Positions 32,000-40,770 of a DNA stretch of 40,770 nt are shown here, one piece after another. Made by a program: the position numbers and the translations under genes. The DNA is from Planctomycetia bacterium (GTDB taxonomy: Bacteria > Planctomycetota > Planctomycetia > Pirellulales > S012-138). The stretch is taken from assembly GCA_016177915.1 (NCBI GenBank), contig JACOUI010000320.1:1-40770 (forward strand), read 5' to 3'. The notes beneath the pieces were generated by a model. It worked only from the letters and a program-made list of their open reading frames with translations. It searched no databases and was not told the origin of the DNA. Position 1 is the first letter of the stretch; the number at the start of each line of letters is the position of its first letter.

Positions 32000-32028
32000 A
32001 GTGTAACGCCTGCCGCCGCTGGCGGCAA
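32000..32028 (-). promoter_or_regulatory. promoter and operator candidate of the RelE-type toxin-antitoxin pair
   Basis: On the minus strand TTGCCG (32028-32023) and TACACT (32005-32000) are exactly 17 bases apart. Between them lies the perfect palindrome TGCCGCC-GCT-GGCGGCA (32011-32027), a fitting operator for autoregulation by the antitoxin. The antitoxin ATG follows 3 bases after the -10 box. The palindrome also lies three bases downstream of the sensor kinase stop codon. Confidence 0.45.
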
Positions 32029-32030
32029 AC

Positions 32031-33881
<1,851 letters not shown>

Positions 33882-33891
33882 CGAAGTAGGT

Positions 33892-33912
33892 TAGAGGCTG
33901 GAGGCTAGAGGC
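33892..33912. repeat. 7-base tandem repeat
   Basis: TAGAGGC-TGGAGGC-TAGAGGC in the spacer between the sensor kinase and the exported hydrolase genes, three units with one substitution. Confidence 0.8.
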
Positions 33913-34017
33913 ATTAGGTCTGTGTGCCACAGCTCTCGACATCGCGCGCTGGCCGAGGGTGATGCCGTCGAGTATAGTCGGCCGGGGGATTTTGGGACAC
34001 GACACGGCGGGCGGGCG

Positions 34018-36600
34018 ATGAAAAATCAAAGAAGAAAGCTTGGGGGCGCGTTACGCAAAAGCGCGGTCGTGGGACTCGTTGCCGTGGCCTGGATCGCAAG
34101 CGGCGTCGCGGTCGCCGCCGCGGAACAGGCCCAGACGGACGGCGCGGAGGCGCTGCGGTTTGACAACGTTTTGGTGTTGCCGCCCGTCGGTTTTTCGGCC
34201 CGCAGCCCGATCCGCGTCGATTTCCTCGAAGCGCAGATGATCGAGAGCGGCTGGGCTGGGCCGAAGGAAGGCGACGAGATCAAGCTGCAAAGTGGCGCCG
34301 CGCGCTGGGAGAAGGCGGCGCTCGACGAGCGCGGCGCGATCCAGCACAACGCCCTGCGCGGAGGCTACCTCTTCGCGACCGTGAAGTCGCCGAAGGAGCA
34401 AGTGATGCTGCTGGAAGTCAGCGGCCACACGATGTGCTACTTCAACGGCGAGCCGCGGACGGGCGACCCCTACGGCAACGGCCTGACCCGGCTGCCGGTC
34501 CTCCTGCGCGAGGGCAAAAACCGGCTGCTGGCCCGCTGCGGGCGCGGGAACTTCTCCGCCCGGCTGACGCCGCCGCAAAAGCCGGTGTTTTTGGACCTGC
34601 GCGACAACACGCTGGGCGACATTGTCAACGATGCTCCGGCTGGCGGCGCCGTGCTGGTCGTCAATGCGCGAAACGAGCCGCTGGACGACGTGCGGATCGA
34701 AACAGCCGTGGGCGGGGGGGTTCCGTTTTCCGAGCAATGGCAGCAGCCGCTCGACCTGACGCCGCTGTCGCTCCGCAAAGTCCCCTTCCAAATCGATAAA
34801 GAGGAAGCGCGAAAGGCAGCGAAGGACGAAGTCGTGGAGGTCGAGCTGCGCCTCGTGCGTCAGGAACCGGCCGGCAAAGAAACCCTCGACACCGCCACCA
34901 TCAAGCTGAACGTCGTGACCAAAGGCCAGCCCCACGGCGAGGTCTATGCCAGCAGCGTCGACGGCAGCGTGCAGTCGTATTACGTGATTCCGGCCTCGCA
35001 AGCCGGCGAGAACCTCGCGCTCGTGCTCACGCTGCACGGGGCGGGCGTCGATGCGCCGGGACAGGCCAGGTCCTACGGGGCCAAATCGTGGGCCCACGTC
35101 GTCGCCCCCACCAACCGGCGGCCGTTCGGTTTCGACTGGGAGGATTGGGGCCGGATCGACGCCTTGGAGGTCCTCGAGTCCGCCCAGGAATCGCTGCAAG
35201 CCGACCCCCGGCGGACGTACCTCACCGGCCACTCGATGGGCGGCCACGGCGTCTGGCAGGTCGGCGCGCTGTATCCCGATCGCTTCGCGGCCATCGGACC
35301 GAGCGCGGGCTGGATCAGCTTCGAGACCTACGGCGGCCGGCGACAGCAGCAGCAGCCAAGCGACGCCGTGACGGAAATCCTTCGCCGCAGCGCCGGCACC
35401 AGCGACACCGCCAAGCTGGCTCAGAACTACGCGATGCACGGCGTCTACGTCCTGCACGGCACGGAGGACGATAACGTGCCCGTCGGGCAGGCGCGGGCCA
35501 TGCGGCAAATCCTGGCGCAGTTCCATCGCGACTTCGCGTATTACGAACGGCCGGGCGCGGGGCACTGGTGGGACGGGCCGGACGGCCAGGGGGCCGACTG
35601 CGTCGATTGGCCGGTCATGTTCGACTTCTTCCAGCGGCGCGAGATTCCCAAGCCGCGCGACGTGACGCAAATCAACTTCTCGACGGCCAACCCTGCCGTT
35701 TCGCACAAGTGTCATTGGCTCTCGATCGAGGCGCAGATCAAGCAGGGCGAGGCGAGCACCGTGGACGCGCAGTTCCGCGGCGGGGACAGCCGCCGGTTCA
35801 CCGTCAAGACGACGAACGTGGCCCGATTCACGCTCGACGGCCAGTTTTTCGATCCGCACCTTCCCATCGATCTGGATATCGACGGGCAGAACCTGAAAGG
35901 CTCCTGGCTGCCCAACCAACCGTGGACGATGACGCTTGCACGGCACGGCGACTCGTGGTCGGTCGTCTTAGCGGCGCCGCCCGCTCTGAAAGGCCCGCAC
36001 CGCCACGGGCCTTTCAAGGAGGCCTTTCGCAATTACATGCTCTTCGTTTACGGCACGAAGGGCAACGAGCAAGAGAACGCCTGGGCATTGTCCAAGGCCC
36101 GGTTCGACGCCGAGACGTTCTGGTATCGCGGCAACGGCTCCGTCGACGTGGTCCCGGACACGCAGTTCGAGTCCGTGAAGTCCCTTCAGGGACTCACGCG
36201 CAACGTCATCCTCTACGGCAACGCCGACACCAACGCCGCGTGGGAAGCCCTCCTGAAGCAAAGCCCCGTGCAGGTCCGCCGCGACGGCATCACGGTGGGG
36301 CAGCGCGAGCTCGCCGGCGGCGACCTGGCGTGCTCCTTCATCCGCCCGCACCCGAAAAGCGATCAGGCGCTGGTCGGCGTCGTCGCGGGCACGGGGCCGG
36401 CCGGCAACCAGGCGGCGATCGCGCCCAACTATTTCATCTCCGGCGCCGGCTATCCCGACCTGCTTGTCTATGGCACGCGCATGCTGCGCGAGGGGACGAA
36501 GGGGGTGCGGGTGGCCGGGTTCTTTGGCAACGATTGGAGCATCGAGCAGGGCGAGTTTGTCTGGAGCGACGAACCTCCGCAGGAGACGAAGCAGCCGTGA
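34018..36600 (+). CDS. exported alpha/beta-hydrolase, peptidase- or esterase-like
   Basis: A secreted protein of 860 residues. A basic N-terminus and hydrophobic core (SAVVGLVAVAWIASGVAVAA) form the signal peptide. A beta-rich N-terminal part (to about 300) is followed by an alpha/beta-hydrolase domain with nucleophile S406 in GHSMGGHG, a candidate acid D484/D485 in HGTEDDNVP and H516 in GAGHWWDG. The C-terminal 340 residues are of unknown fold. The layout resembles planctomycete exported hydrolases annotated as prolyl-oligopeptidase- or esterase-like; substrate unknown. The ATG at 34018 gives MKNQRRK before the signal core, the best start. It lies 56 bases ahead of a second exported hydrolase and may be co-transcribed. 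Confidence 0.83.
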   Translation: MKNQRRKLGGALRKSAVVGLVAVAWIASGVAVAAAEQAQTDGAEALRFDNVLVLPPVGFSARSPIRVDFLEAQMIESGWAGPKEGDEIKLQSGAARWEKAALDERGAIQHNALRGGYLFATVKSPKEQVMLLEVSGHTMCYFNGEPRTGDPYGNGLTRLPVLLREGKNRLLARCGRGNFSARLTPPQKPVFLDLRDNTLGDIVNDAPAGGAVLVVNARNEPLDDVRIETAVGGGVPFSEQWQQPLDLTPLSLRKVPFQIDKEEARKAAKDEVVEVELRLVRQEPAGKETLDTATIKLNVVTKGQPHGEVYASSVDGSVQSYYVIPASQAGENLALVLTLHGAGVDAPGQARSYGAKSWAHVVAPTNRRPFGFDWEDWGRIDALEVLESAQESLQADPRRTYLTGHSMGGHGVWQVGALYPDRFAAIGPSAGWISFETYGGRRQQQQPSDAVTEILRRSAGTSDTAKLAQNYAMHGVYVLHGTEDDNVPVGQARAMRQILAQFHRDFAYYERPGAGHWWDGPDGQGADCVDWPVMFDFFQRREIPKPRDVTQINFSTANPAVSHKCHWLSIEAQIKQGEASTVDAQFRGGDSRRFTVKTTNVARFTLDGQFFDPHLPIDLDIDGQNLKGSWLPNQPWTMTLARHGDSWSVVLAAPPALKGPHRHGPFKEAFRNYMLFVYGTKGNEQENAWALSKARFDAETFWYRGNGSVDVVPDTQFESVKSLQGLTRNVILYGNADTNAAWEALLKQSPVQVRRDGITVGQRELAGGDLACSFIRPHPKSDQALVGVVAGTGPAGNQAAIAPNYFISGAGYPDLLVYGTRMLREGTKGVRVAGFFGNDWSIEQGEFVWSDEPPQETKQP

Positions 36601-36656
36601 ACAACACCAAGGCGAGCGGGGGGCGTCAGCCCCTCGGTGCTTCTCATTTTAGCGCG
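36601..36656. repeat. GC-rich palindromic spacer element
   Basis: Between the two exported hydrolase genes, GGGGGGCGTCAGCCCCTC (about 36619-36636) forms a hairpin of the kind (GGGGC-GTCA-GCCCC) that recurs in planctomycete spacers. No strong T-run follows. Confidence 0.5.
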
Positions 36657-38003
36657 ATGACGGCACGCCCGACCTTCCCCATCGTAGTTCTCGCGCTCGC
36701 CGTCGCCGCCACGTCGATCCGTGCCCAGGAGCGGAAAGTGGACGAGATTCCCGTCACCGGCCGGGCCGACGAGGCGCTGGCGGTCTTCGACGATACGATG
36801 CTGGCGGTGCTGCGCGAACGAAAAGTCCCCGGCGCGGCGCTGGCGGTCGTCAAGGATGGCCGGCTGGTCCTGGCCCGGGGCTATGGCTTCGTCGATCCCG
36901 ACGCCGCGGCCGACGACAAGCGCCAGCCCGTCCAGCCCGATTCGCTGTTTCGCATCGCCAGCCTTTCCAAGCCGCTGACGGCCGTGGCGGTCTTGCAGCT
37001 CGTCGAGCGCGGTCAGCTTTCGCTCGATACGCACATCTGGGACGTTTTGAAGCTTAGCGATTGCCAGCCTGCCGCCGGCGGAAGTGCCGAAAGCAGCGGC
37101 AACGGCGGCAGCGGCCAATCATCCGCCGTCGATCCGCGATGGAGGGACGTTACGATCGCGCAGCTTTTGCGGCACACGGGCGGCTTCGACCGCGGCGCGT
37201 CGTTCGACCCGATGTTCCGCTCGCGCGAGATCGCCGGGCAGTTTGGCTTTCTGCCGCCGGCCGAGCCGCGCGACGTGATCCGCTACATGACGTTCCGGCC
37301 GCTGGATTTTGAACCCGGCGCCCGCTATGCCTACTCGAACTTCGGCTACTGCCTGTTGGGACGGGCGATCGAGACCGTCAGCGGCACGTCCTACGAAGCC
37401 TACGTGCAACAGCGCGTGCTCGCGCCGCTTTCCGTCCGCCGGATGAAGATCGGCCAGTCGCTGCCCGAGGGCCGGGCCGACGGCGAAGTGCGGTACTCGT
37501 CGCAGGAAGGGAAGGGCCCGGCCGTCGTGGGCGAGATTGGCCAGGAGGTGCCGCACCCTTACGGCGCATGGTATCTGGAGGCGATGGATTCGCACGGCGG
37601 CTGGATCGCCTCGGCCGTGGACCTGGCCCGGTTTGTCGCGTCCTTCACCGACGAGCCGAAGTGTTTGCTGTCGAAGGGGACGTGCGCGGCGATGGTCGAG
37701 CGGCCCAACGGCCCGGCCGGCCACGACGGCGAAGGCAAACCGAAGGACACCTACTACGGCCTGGGCTGGTTCGTGCGGACGGATGGCGACGGCCGGGCGA
37801 CCATCTGGCACACCGGTTCGCTGCCCGGCACGGCCACGCTCATGCTCCGCCGGCACGACAACGTCGCCTTCGTCGTGCTTTTCAACGCCCGCAGCGGACC
37901 CGACGGCGAGCACCTGGGCCGGGCAATGGACCCCAAGCTGAACGCGGCCGCCGAGGCGGTCAAAGAGTGGCCGGCGGGGGATTTGTTCGGGGAGTTCCGC
38001 TGA
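36657..38003 (+). CDS. exported class-C-beta-lactamase-family serine hydrolase
   Basis: A 448-residue exported enzyme with signal peptide MTARPTFPIVVLALAVAATS. The catalytic triad of the AmpC/EstB family is present: S102-L-S-K105, Y226-S-N and H385-T-G (the KTG equivalent). Members are carboxypeptidases, esterases or peptidases acting on D-amino acid peptides and rarely true beta-lactamases; nothing here points to antibiotic resistance. A Ser/Gly-rich linker sits near residues 141-160. It follows another exported hydrolase by 56 bases. Confidence 0.9.
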   Translation: MTARPTFPIVVLALAVAATSIRAQERKVDEIPVTGRADEALAVFDDTMLAVLRERKVPGAALAVVKDGRLVLARGYGFVDPDAAADDKRQPVQPDSLFRIASLSKPLTAVAVLQLVERGQLSLDTHIWDVLKLSDCQPAAGGSAESSGNGGSGQSSAVDPRWRDVTIAQLLRHTGGFDRGASFDPMFRSREIAGQFGFLPPAEPRDVIRYMTFRPLDFEPGARYAYSNFGYCLLGRAIETVSGTSYEAYVQQRVLAPLSVRRMKIGQSLPEGRADGEVRYSSQEGKGPAVVGEIGQEVPHPYGAWYLEAMDSHGGWIASAVDLARFVASFTDEPKCLLSKGTCAAMVERPNGPAGHDGEGKPKDTYYGLGWFVRTDGDGRATIWHTGSLPGTATLMLRRHDNVAFVVLFNARSGPDGEHLGRAMDPKLNAAAEAVKEWPAGDLFGEFR

Positions 38004-38063
38004 TCGAACTGGCAGACCCATTCAGCGGCGAGAATGGCGCCGCCCGCACAACGGGATGATCCC

Positions 38064-38465
38064 ATGAAACGACGCACGCCAGCAACCAACGTCGATGACT
38101 ACCTGGCGGCGGTCCCGATACGGGCGCGGGCCGCGCTCGAAAAGCTCCGCCAGACGATCCGGGCCGCCGCGCCCAAGGCCACGGAGGTCATCAGCTACCA
38201 GGTGCCGATCTTCAAACTCGACGGCGGCCTCGTGGGCTTCGCCGCGTTCGAGAACCACTGCAGTTTCTTCGTGATGAGCCCGGCCGTGATGAAGGCGCAC
38301 CAGGACGACCTTAAACCCTACTCTACGGCCGCGGGGACGGTTCATTTCGCCCCCGACAGGCCGCTGCCCGCCGCGCTGGTCAAGAAGCTCGTCAAGGCGC
38401 GGATCAAGGAGAACGAGGCGCGCGTGAAAAAGCCGGGAAAGCTTCGTCGCTCTTCGACTCGGTGA
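38064..38465 (+). CDS. DUF1801 protein (YdhG-like)
   Basis: A 133-residue soluble protein of the DUF1801 family: [20 protein letters not shown], then [33 protein letters not shown], and a lysine-rich C-terminal helix. The fold is also found in frataxin-like iron chaperones (YdhG/YyxG), so iron handling is suggested but not shown. The start at 38064 gives the usual [14 protein letters not shown]. Confidence 0.85.
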   Translation: MKRRTPATNVDDYLAAVPIRARAALEKLRQTIRAAAPKATEVISYQVPIFKLDGGLVGFAAFENHCSFFVMSPAVMKAHQDDLKPYSTAAGTVHFAPDRPLPAALVKKLVKARIKENEARVKKPGKLRRSSTR

Positions 38466-38549
38466 CGTGCGGACGGCGAGCCCGGCAGGACAATTCTGGG
38501 TCCGCGTCCCGTTCGCTTGCGCCCTCTGGTACGTCATTCCGCGCGGCTG

Positions 38550-38578
38550 TCGGCACCGTGCCGCTGGCCGCGTATAAT
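38550..38578 (+). promoter_or_regulatory. candidate promoter of ygiQ
   Basis: TCGGCA (38550-38555) and a perfect TATAAT (38573-38578) are 17 bases apart, 55 bases before the ygiQ start. It is the best sigma-70-type match in the window, in a region where TATAAT is rare because of the high GC content. Confidence 0.5.
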
Positions 38579-38632
38579 GCGCACGGTCCCGTTCAATTTC
38601 CCCGGCGACTTCACCCGCAAGCTCTCCTCCCC

Positions 38633-40770
38633 ATGCACTCTCTTCCCGTCATCGACAACGCCGGCCAGCGGGCCGGGGCGCTTCTGGAGGCGCTCGCCGT
38701 CCCGCCGCGCGACGGCCGCGCGCTCCCCCTGTCGATGGACGAGGCGCTCGCGCGCGGCTGGGACGAACTCGACGTCGTCTTCATCACCGGCGACGCCTAC
38801 GTCGATCACCCCAGCTTCGCCACGGGCGTTCTGGCCCGCGTGCTCCAGGCCGGCGGGTTTCGCGTGGGGATCGTGGCCCAGCCGGACTGGCGGTCGTGCG
38901 AGGCCTGGCGGCGGTTTGGAAGGCCGCGGCTCTTCTTCGCCGTCAGCGCAGGAAACATGGACTCGATGATCAACCACTTCACCGCCAACCGCAAGGTGCG
39001 CAACGACGACGCCTATTCGCCCGGCGGGCGGATCGGAATGCGGCCCGACCGGGCCACGCTCGCCTATTGCCAGCGGGCGCGGGAGGCGTATCCGGGGGTC
39101 CCAGTGATCGCGGGGGGCGTCGAGGCCTCGCTGCGGCGCCTCGCGCATTACGACTACTGGAGCGACAAGGTCCGGCGGACCATCTTGCTCGACAGCAAGG
39201 CCGACCTCGTCGCCTTCGGCAAGGGCGAGGAGCCGATCCTGGAAATTGCCCAGCGCCTGGCGGCAGGCGAGACGGCTGCAACTGAGAATACGGCAGGCGA
39301 GACGCCTGCCCCACGGACAGCGGCAGGCGAGACGCCTGCCCCACGACAAACGCTCCGCGACCTGCGCGACATGCGCGGCGTGGCCTATGCCATGGGCGCT
39401 TCGGAGACGCCGCCCGACGACGCGCTCGTCCTGCCGAGCTTCGAGCAGGTGAGCACGGACAAGCTGGCCTTCGCCGACGCCACGCGCCTCATCCATCATG
39501 AGACGAACCCCTACAACGCCCGGCGGCTCGTGCAGTTCCACGACCGGCAGGCCGTCGTCTGCAACCCGCCGCTGCTGCCGATCAGCCAGCGGGCGATGGA
39601 CCGGATTTACGCGCTGCCGTACACGCGACGCCCGCACCCCAGCTACCGCGAGCGGATCCCCGCCTTCGAGATGATCAAGGACTCGGTGACGCTGATGCGG
39701 GGCTGCTTCGGCGGCTGCACGTTCTGCTCGATCACCGCCCACGAAGGCCGCATCATCCAGTCGCGGAGCGAGGCATCGGTCCTCGCTGAAGTCCGGCAAC
39801 TGACCGAGGACCCGAGCTTCAGGGGCGTGGTGAGCGATATCGGCGGCCCGACGGCCAACATGTACGAGATGACCTGCACGCGGCCGGAGGTCGAAGCGAT
39901 CTGCCGCCGGCAGTCGTGCGTTCACCCCACGATTTGCAAGCTGCTGGGCACAAGCCACGGCCCGCTTGTCAAACTGATGCGGAAGGCGCGGGAGGTGCCG
40001 GGGATCAAGAAAGTGCTCGTGGCCAGCGGGATTCGCATGGATTTGGCCCGCCGCTCGCCGGAGTACATGCGCGAGCTGGCGCAGCACCACGTCGGCGGGC
40101 ACCTGAAGGTCGCCCCGGAGCACACCGACCCCAACGTGCTGAGCCTGATGCGCAAGCCCTCGGGCGACGACTTCGAAAAGTTCGCAGAGTCGTTCAACGA
40201 CGAGTCGCGGAAGGCCGGCAAGAAGCAGTACATCATTCCCTATTTCATCGCCAGCCATCCGGGCAGCGACCTGGATTCGATGATCGACCTGGCGGTCTTT
40301 CTCAAGCGCAGCGGCTACCGGCCGGACCAGGTGCAGGATTTCATTCCCGCCCCGTTCGACATCGCCACGTGCATGTACTACACGGGGCTTGACCCCTTTA
40401 CGAAGAAGCCGGTGAAGATCGCGCGGCACCTGCGCGAGCGGAAGCTGCAGCGGGCGTTGATGCAGTTCTTCAAGCCGGAGAACTATTTCGAGGTGCGGGA
40501 GGCGCTCGTGGCGGCGGGGCGAAGCGACCTCATCGGCGGCGGCTGCGACGCGCTCATCCCGGCCCGGCCGCCGCGGGAGGCGATCGAGCGCCGCCGCCGC
40601 GACGCGAACCGCCGGTTCCGGGGGGAGTACGTACACAAGATCGGCAAGGACGGCCGGCCCGCCGTGCGCCAAGATGTCGATGATGAGGTGGCCACGTCCT
40701 CGCCTCCCCCGCTTACGAAGGACGGGCACGGGGGGGTCGCTTCTTCTCCCCCCCTTCCGAAGGGGGGGCA
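38633..40770 (+). CDS. ygiQ: YgiQ-family radical SAM protein, 3' end beyond the window
   Basis: At least 712 residues, open to the last base. The family signature is complete: [18 protein letters not shown] at the N-terminus, [37 protein letters not shown], then the radical SAM cluster C358-x3-C362-x2-C365 in [19 protein letters not shown] and the C-terminal half with [16 protein letters not shown] and [20 protein letters not shown]. YgiQ proteins are conserved but their reaction is unknown. The ATG at 38633 gives MHSLPVIDN, which is shorter than the E. coli N-terminus. Between residues about 210 and 238 three in-frame 30-base palindromic repeats occur, at the place where E. coli YgiQ also has a variable insert. 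The last 24 codons ([17 protein letters not shown]) come from a repeat-like sequence. Confidence 0.93.
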   Translation, partial: MHSLPVIDNAGQRAGALLEALAVPPRDGRALPLSMDEALARGWDELDVVFITGDAYVDHPSFATGVLARVLQAGGFRVGIVAQPDWRSCEAWRRFGRPRLFFAVSAGNMDSMINHFTANRKVRNDDAYSPGGRIGMRPDRATLAYCQRAREAYPGVPVIAGGVEASLRRLAHYDYWSDKVRRTILLDSKADLVAFGKGEEPILEIAQRLAAGETAATENTAGETPAPRTAAGETPAPRQTLRDLRDMRGVAYAMGASETPPDDALVLPSFEQVSTDKLAFADATRLIHHETNPYNARRLVQFHDRQAVVCNPPLLPISQRAMDRIYALPYTRRPHPSYRERIPAFEMIKDSVTLMRGCFGGCTFCSITAHEGRIIQSRSEASVLAEVRQLTEDPSFRGVVSDIGGPTANMYEMTCTRPEVEAICRRQSCVHPTICKLLGTSHGPLVKLMRKAREVPGIKKVLVASGIRMDLARRSPEYMRELAQHHVGGHLKVAPEHTDPNVLSLMRKPSGDDFEKFAESFNDESRKAGKKQYIIPYFIASHPGSDLDSMIDLAVFLKRSGYRPDQVQDFIPAPFDIATCMYYTGLDPFTKKPVKIARHLRERKLQRALMQFFKPENYFEVREALVAAGRSDLIGGGCDALIPARPPREAIERRRRDANRRFRGEYVHKIGKDGRPAVRQDVDDEVATSSPPPLTKDGHGGVASSPPLPKGG
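39262..39351. repeat. 30-base palindrome-containing tandem repeat, three in-frame copies within ygiQ
   Basis: Copies begin at 39262, 39292 and 39322. The last two contain the perfect palindrome GGCAGGCG-AGA-CGCCTGCC; the first is degenerate (GGCAGGCG-AGA-CGGCTGC). The spacing of exactly 30 bases keeps the frame and encodes AGETxAxxxx units. The opposite strand reads GQASRLP repeats, a known sign of planctomycete spacer repeats. Confidence 0.9.
40698..40770. repeat. C/G-run hairpin repeat at the end of ygiQ
   Basis: A pair of related units: one containing CCTCCCCCGCTTACGAAGG (about 40710-40728) and a second with seven C, TTCCGAA and seven G (40748-40768). The second is a near-perfect hairpin. 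The ygiQ frame stays open through both, so either the protein ends in this low-complexity segment or the gene stops just past the window. Confidence 0.65.

Noticed and set aside
33936-33978. TCGACA and TATAGT upstream of the exported hydrolase
   Set aside because: The spacing of about 31 bases is far too long; TATAGT alone is not enough.
34051-35946. 631-codon open frame on the minus strand opposite the exported hydrolase
   Set aside because: Antisense shadow; the plus strand has a signal peptide and the GHSMGG nucleophile motif.
36657-38003. beta-lactamase as an antibiotic-resistance gene
   Set aside because: Only the general AmpC-like fold motifs are present; the family is mostly esterases and peptidases and no resistance context is seen.
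38534-40729. 731-codon open frame on the minus strand opposite ygiQ
   Set aside because: It mirrors a gene with full YgiQ motifs, is rich in His/Arg/Leu/Val as expected of antisense in GC-rich DNA, and has no recognisable domain.

Overview
This window is one high-GC stretch with about 32 protein genes, no rRNA or tRNA that I can see, and no complete insertion sequence. The organism is most likely a planctomycete, probably of the Pirellulales. The reasons are a prepilin-like DUF1559 protein ending in the H-X9-DG motif next to a small lipoprotein with a carboxypeptidase-regulatory-like fold, weak or absent Shine-Dalgarno sites on many genes, and gaps filled with short palindromic repeats of the kind common in that group. 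The placement is an inference; no marker gene fixes the species.

Layout. 125-4886: a two-gene NAD-linked formate dehydrogenase, with a fused NuoE/NuoF-type diaphorase subunit followed by a molybdopterin Cys-type catalytic subunit. 4849-5862 (-): a dihydroorotate-dehydrogenase-like flavoprotein, convergent with it. 6355-11728 (+): a baeRF family 3 protein, a type-II P-type cation ATPase with Na,K-ATPase-like motifs, and an orphan oligopeptide-type ABC permease. 11741-16438 (-): a CopD-like membrane protein, a 902-residue secreted protein, a small membrane protein and a lipoprotein. 16439-17169: a repeat-rich spacer. 17170-21666 (-): a galactonate-dehydratase-like enolase-superfamily enzyme, the lipoprotein/DUF1559 pair, and MtaB. 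21863-23779 (+): a helical exported protein with two similar halves. 23905-24678 (-): an SDR enzyme bracketed by two copies of a MITE-like element. 24942-27379 (+): ClpS and a POT-family peptide transporter carrying an inserted discoidin-like domain. 27615-28772 (-): a fused CinA/PncC plus NadD-like protein. 28890-29489 (+): an EVE-domain protein. 29498-32000: small toxin-antitoxin-like genes on both sides of bioF. 32031-33881 (-): a PhoR-like sensor kinase without a partner regulator. 34018-38465 (+): two exported serine hydrolases and a DUF1801 protein. 38633-end (+): a YgiQ radical SAM protein cut by the window edge.

The most notable points are: (i) the peptide transporter with a discoidin-like domain between helices 9 and 10, the place where animal PepT proteins carry their extracellular domain; (ii) a single polypeptide that could run two consecutive steps of pyridine-nucleotide recycling; (iii) several families of mobile-looking palindromic repeats, one lying in frame inside ygiQ; and (iv) a compact cluster of tiny overlapping genes around bioF, including a 52-codon gene that a 60-residue cutoff would miss. 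Most genes are single units in alternating orientations, so apart from the formate dehydrogenase pair and the toxin-antitoxin-like pairs I see little operon logic.
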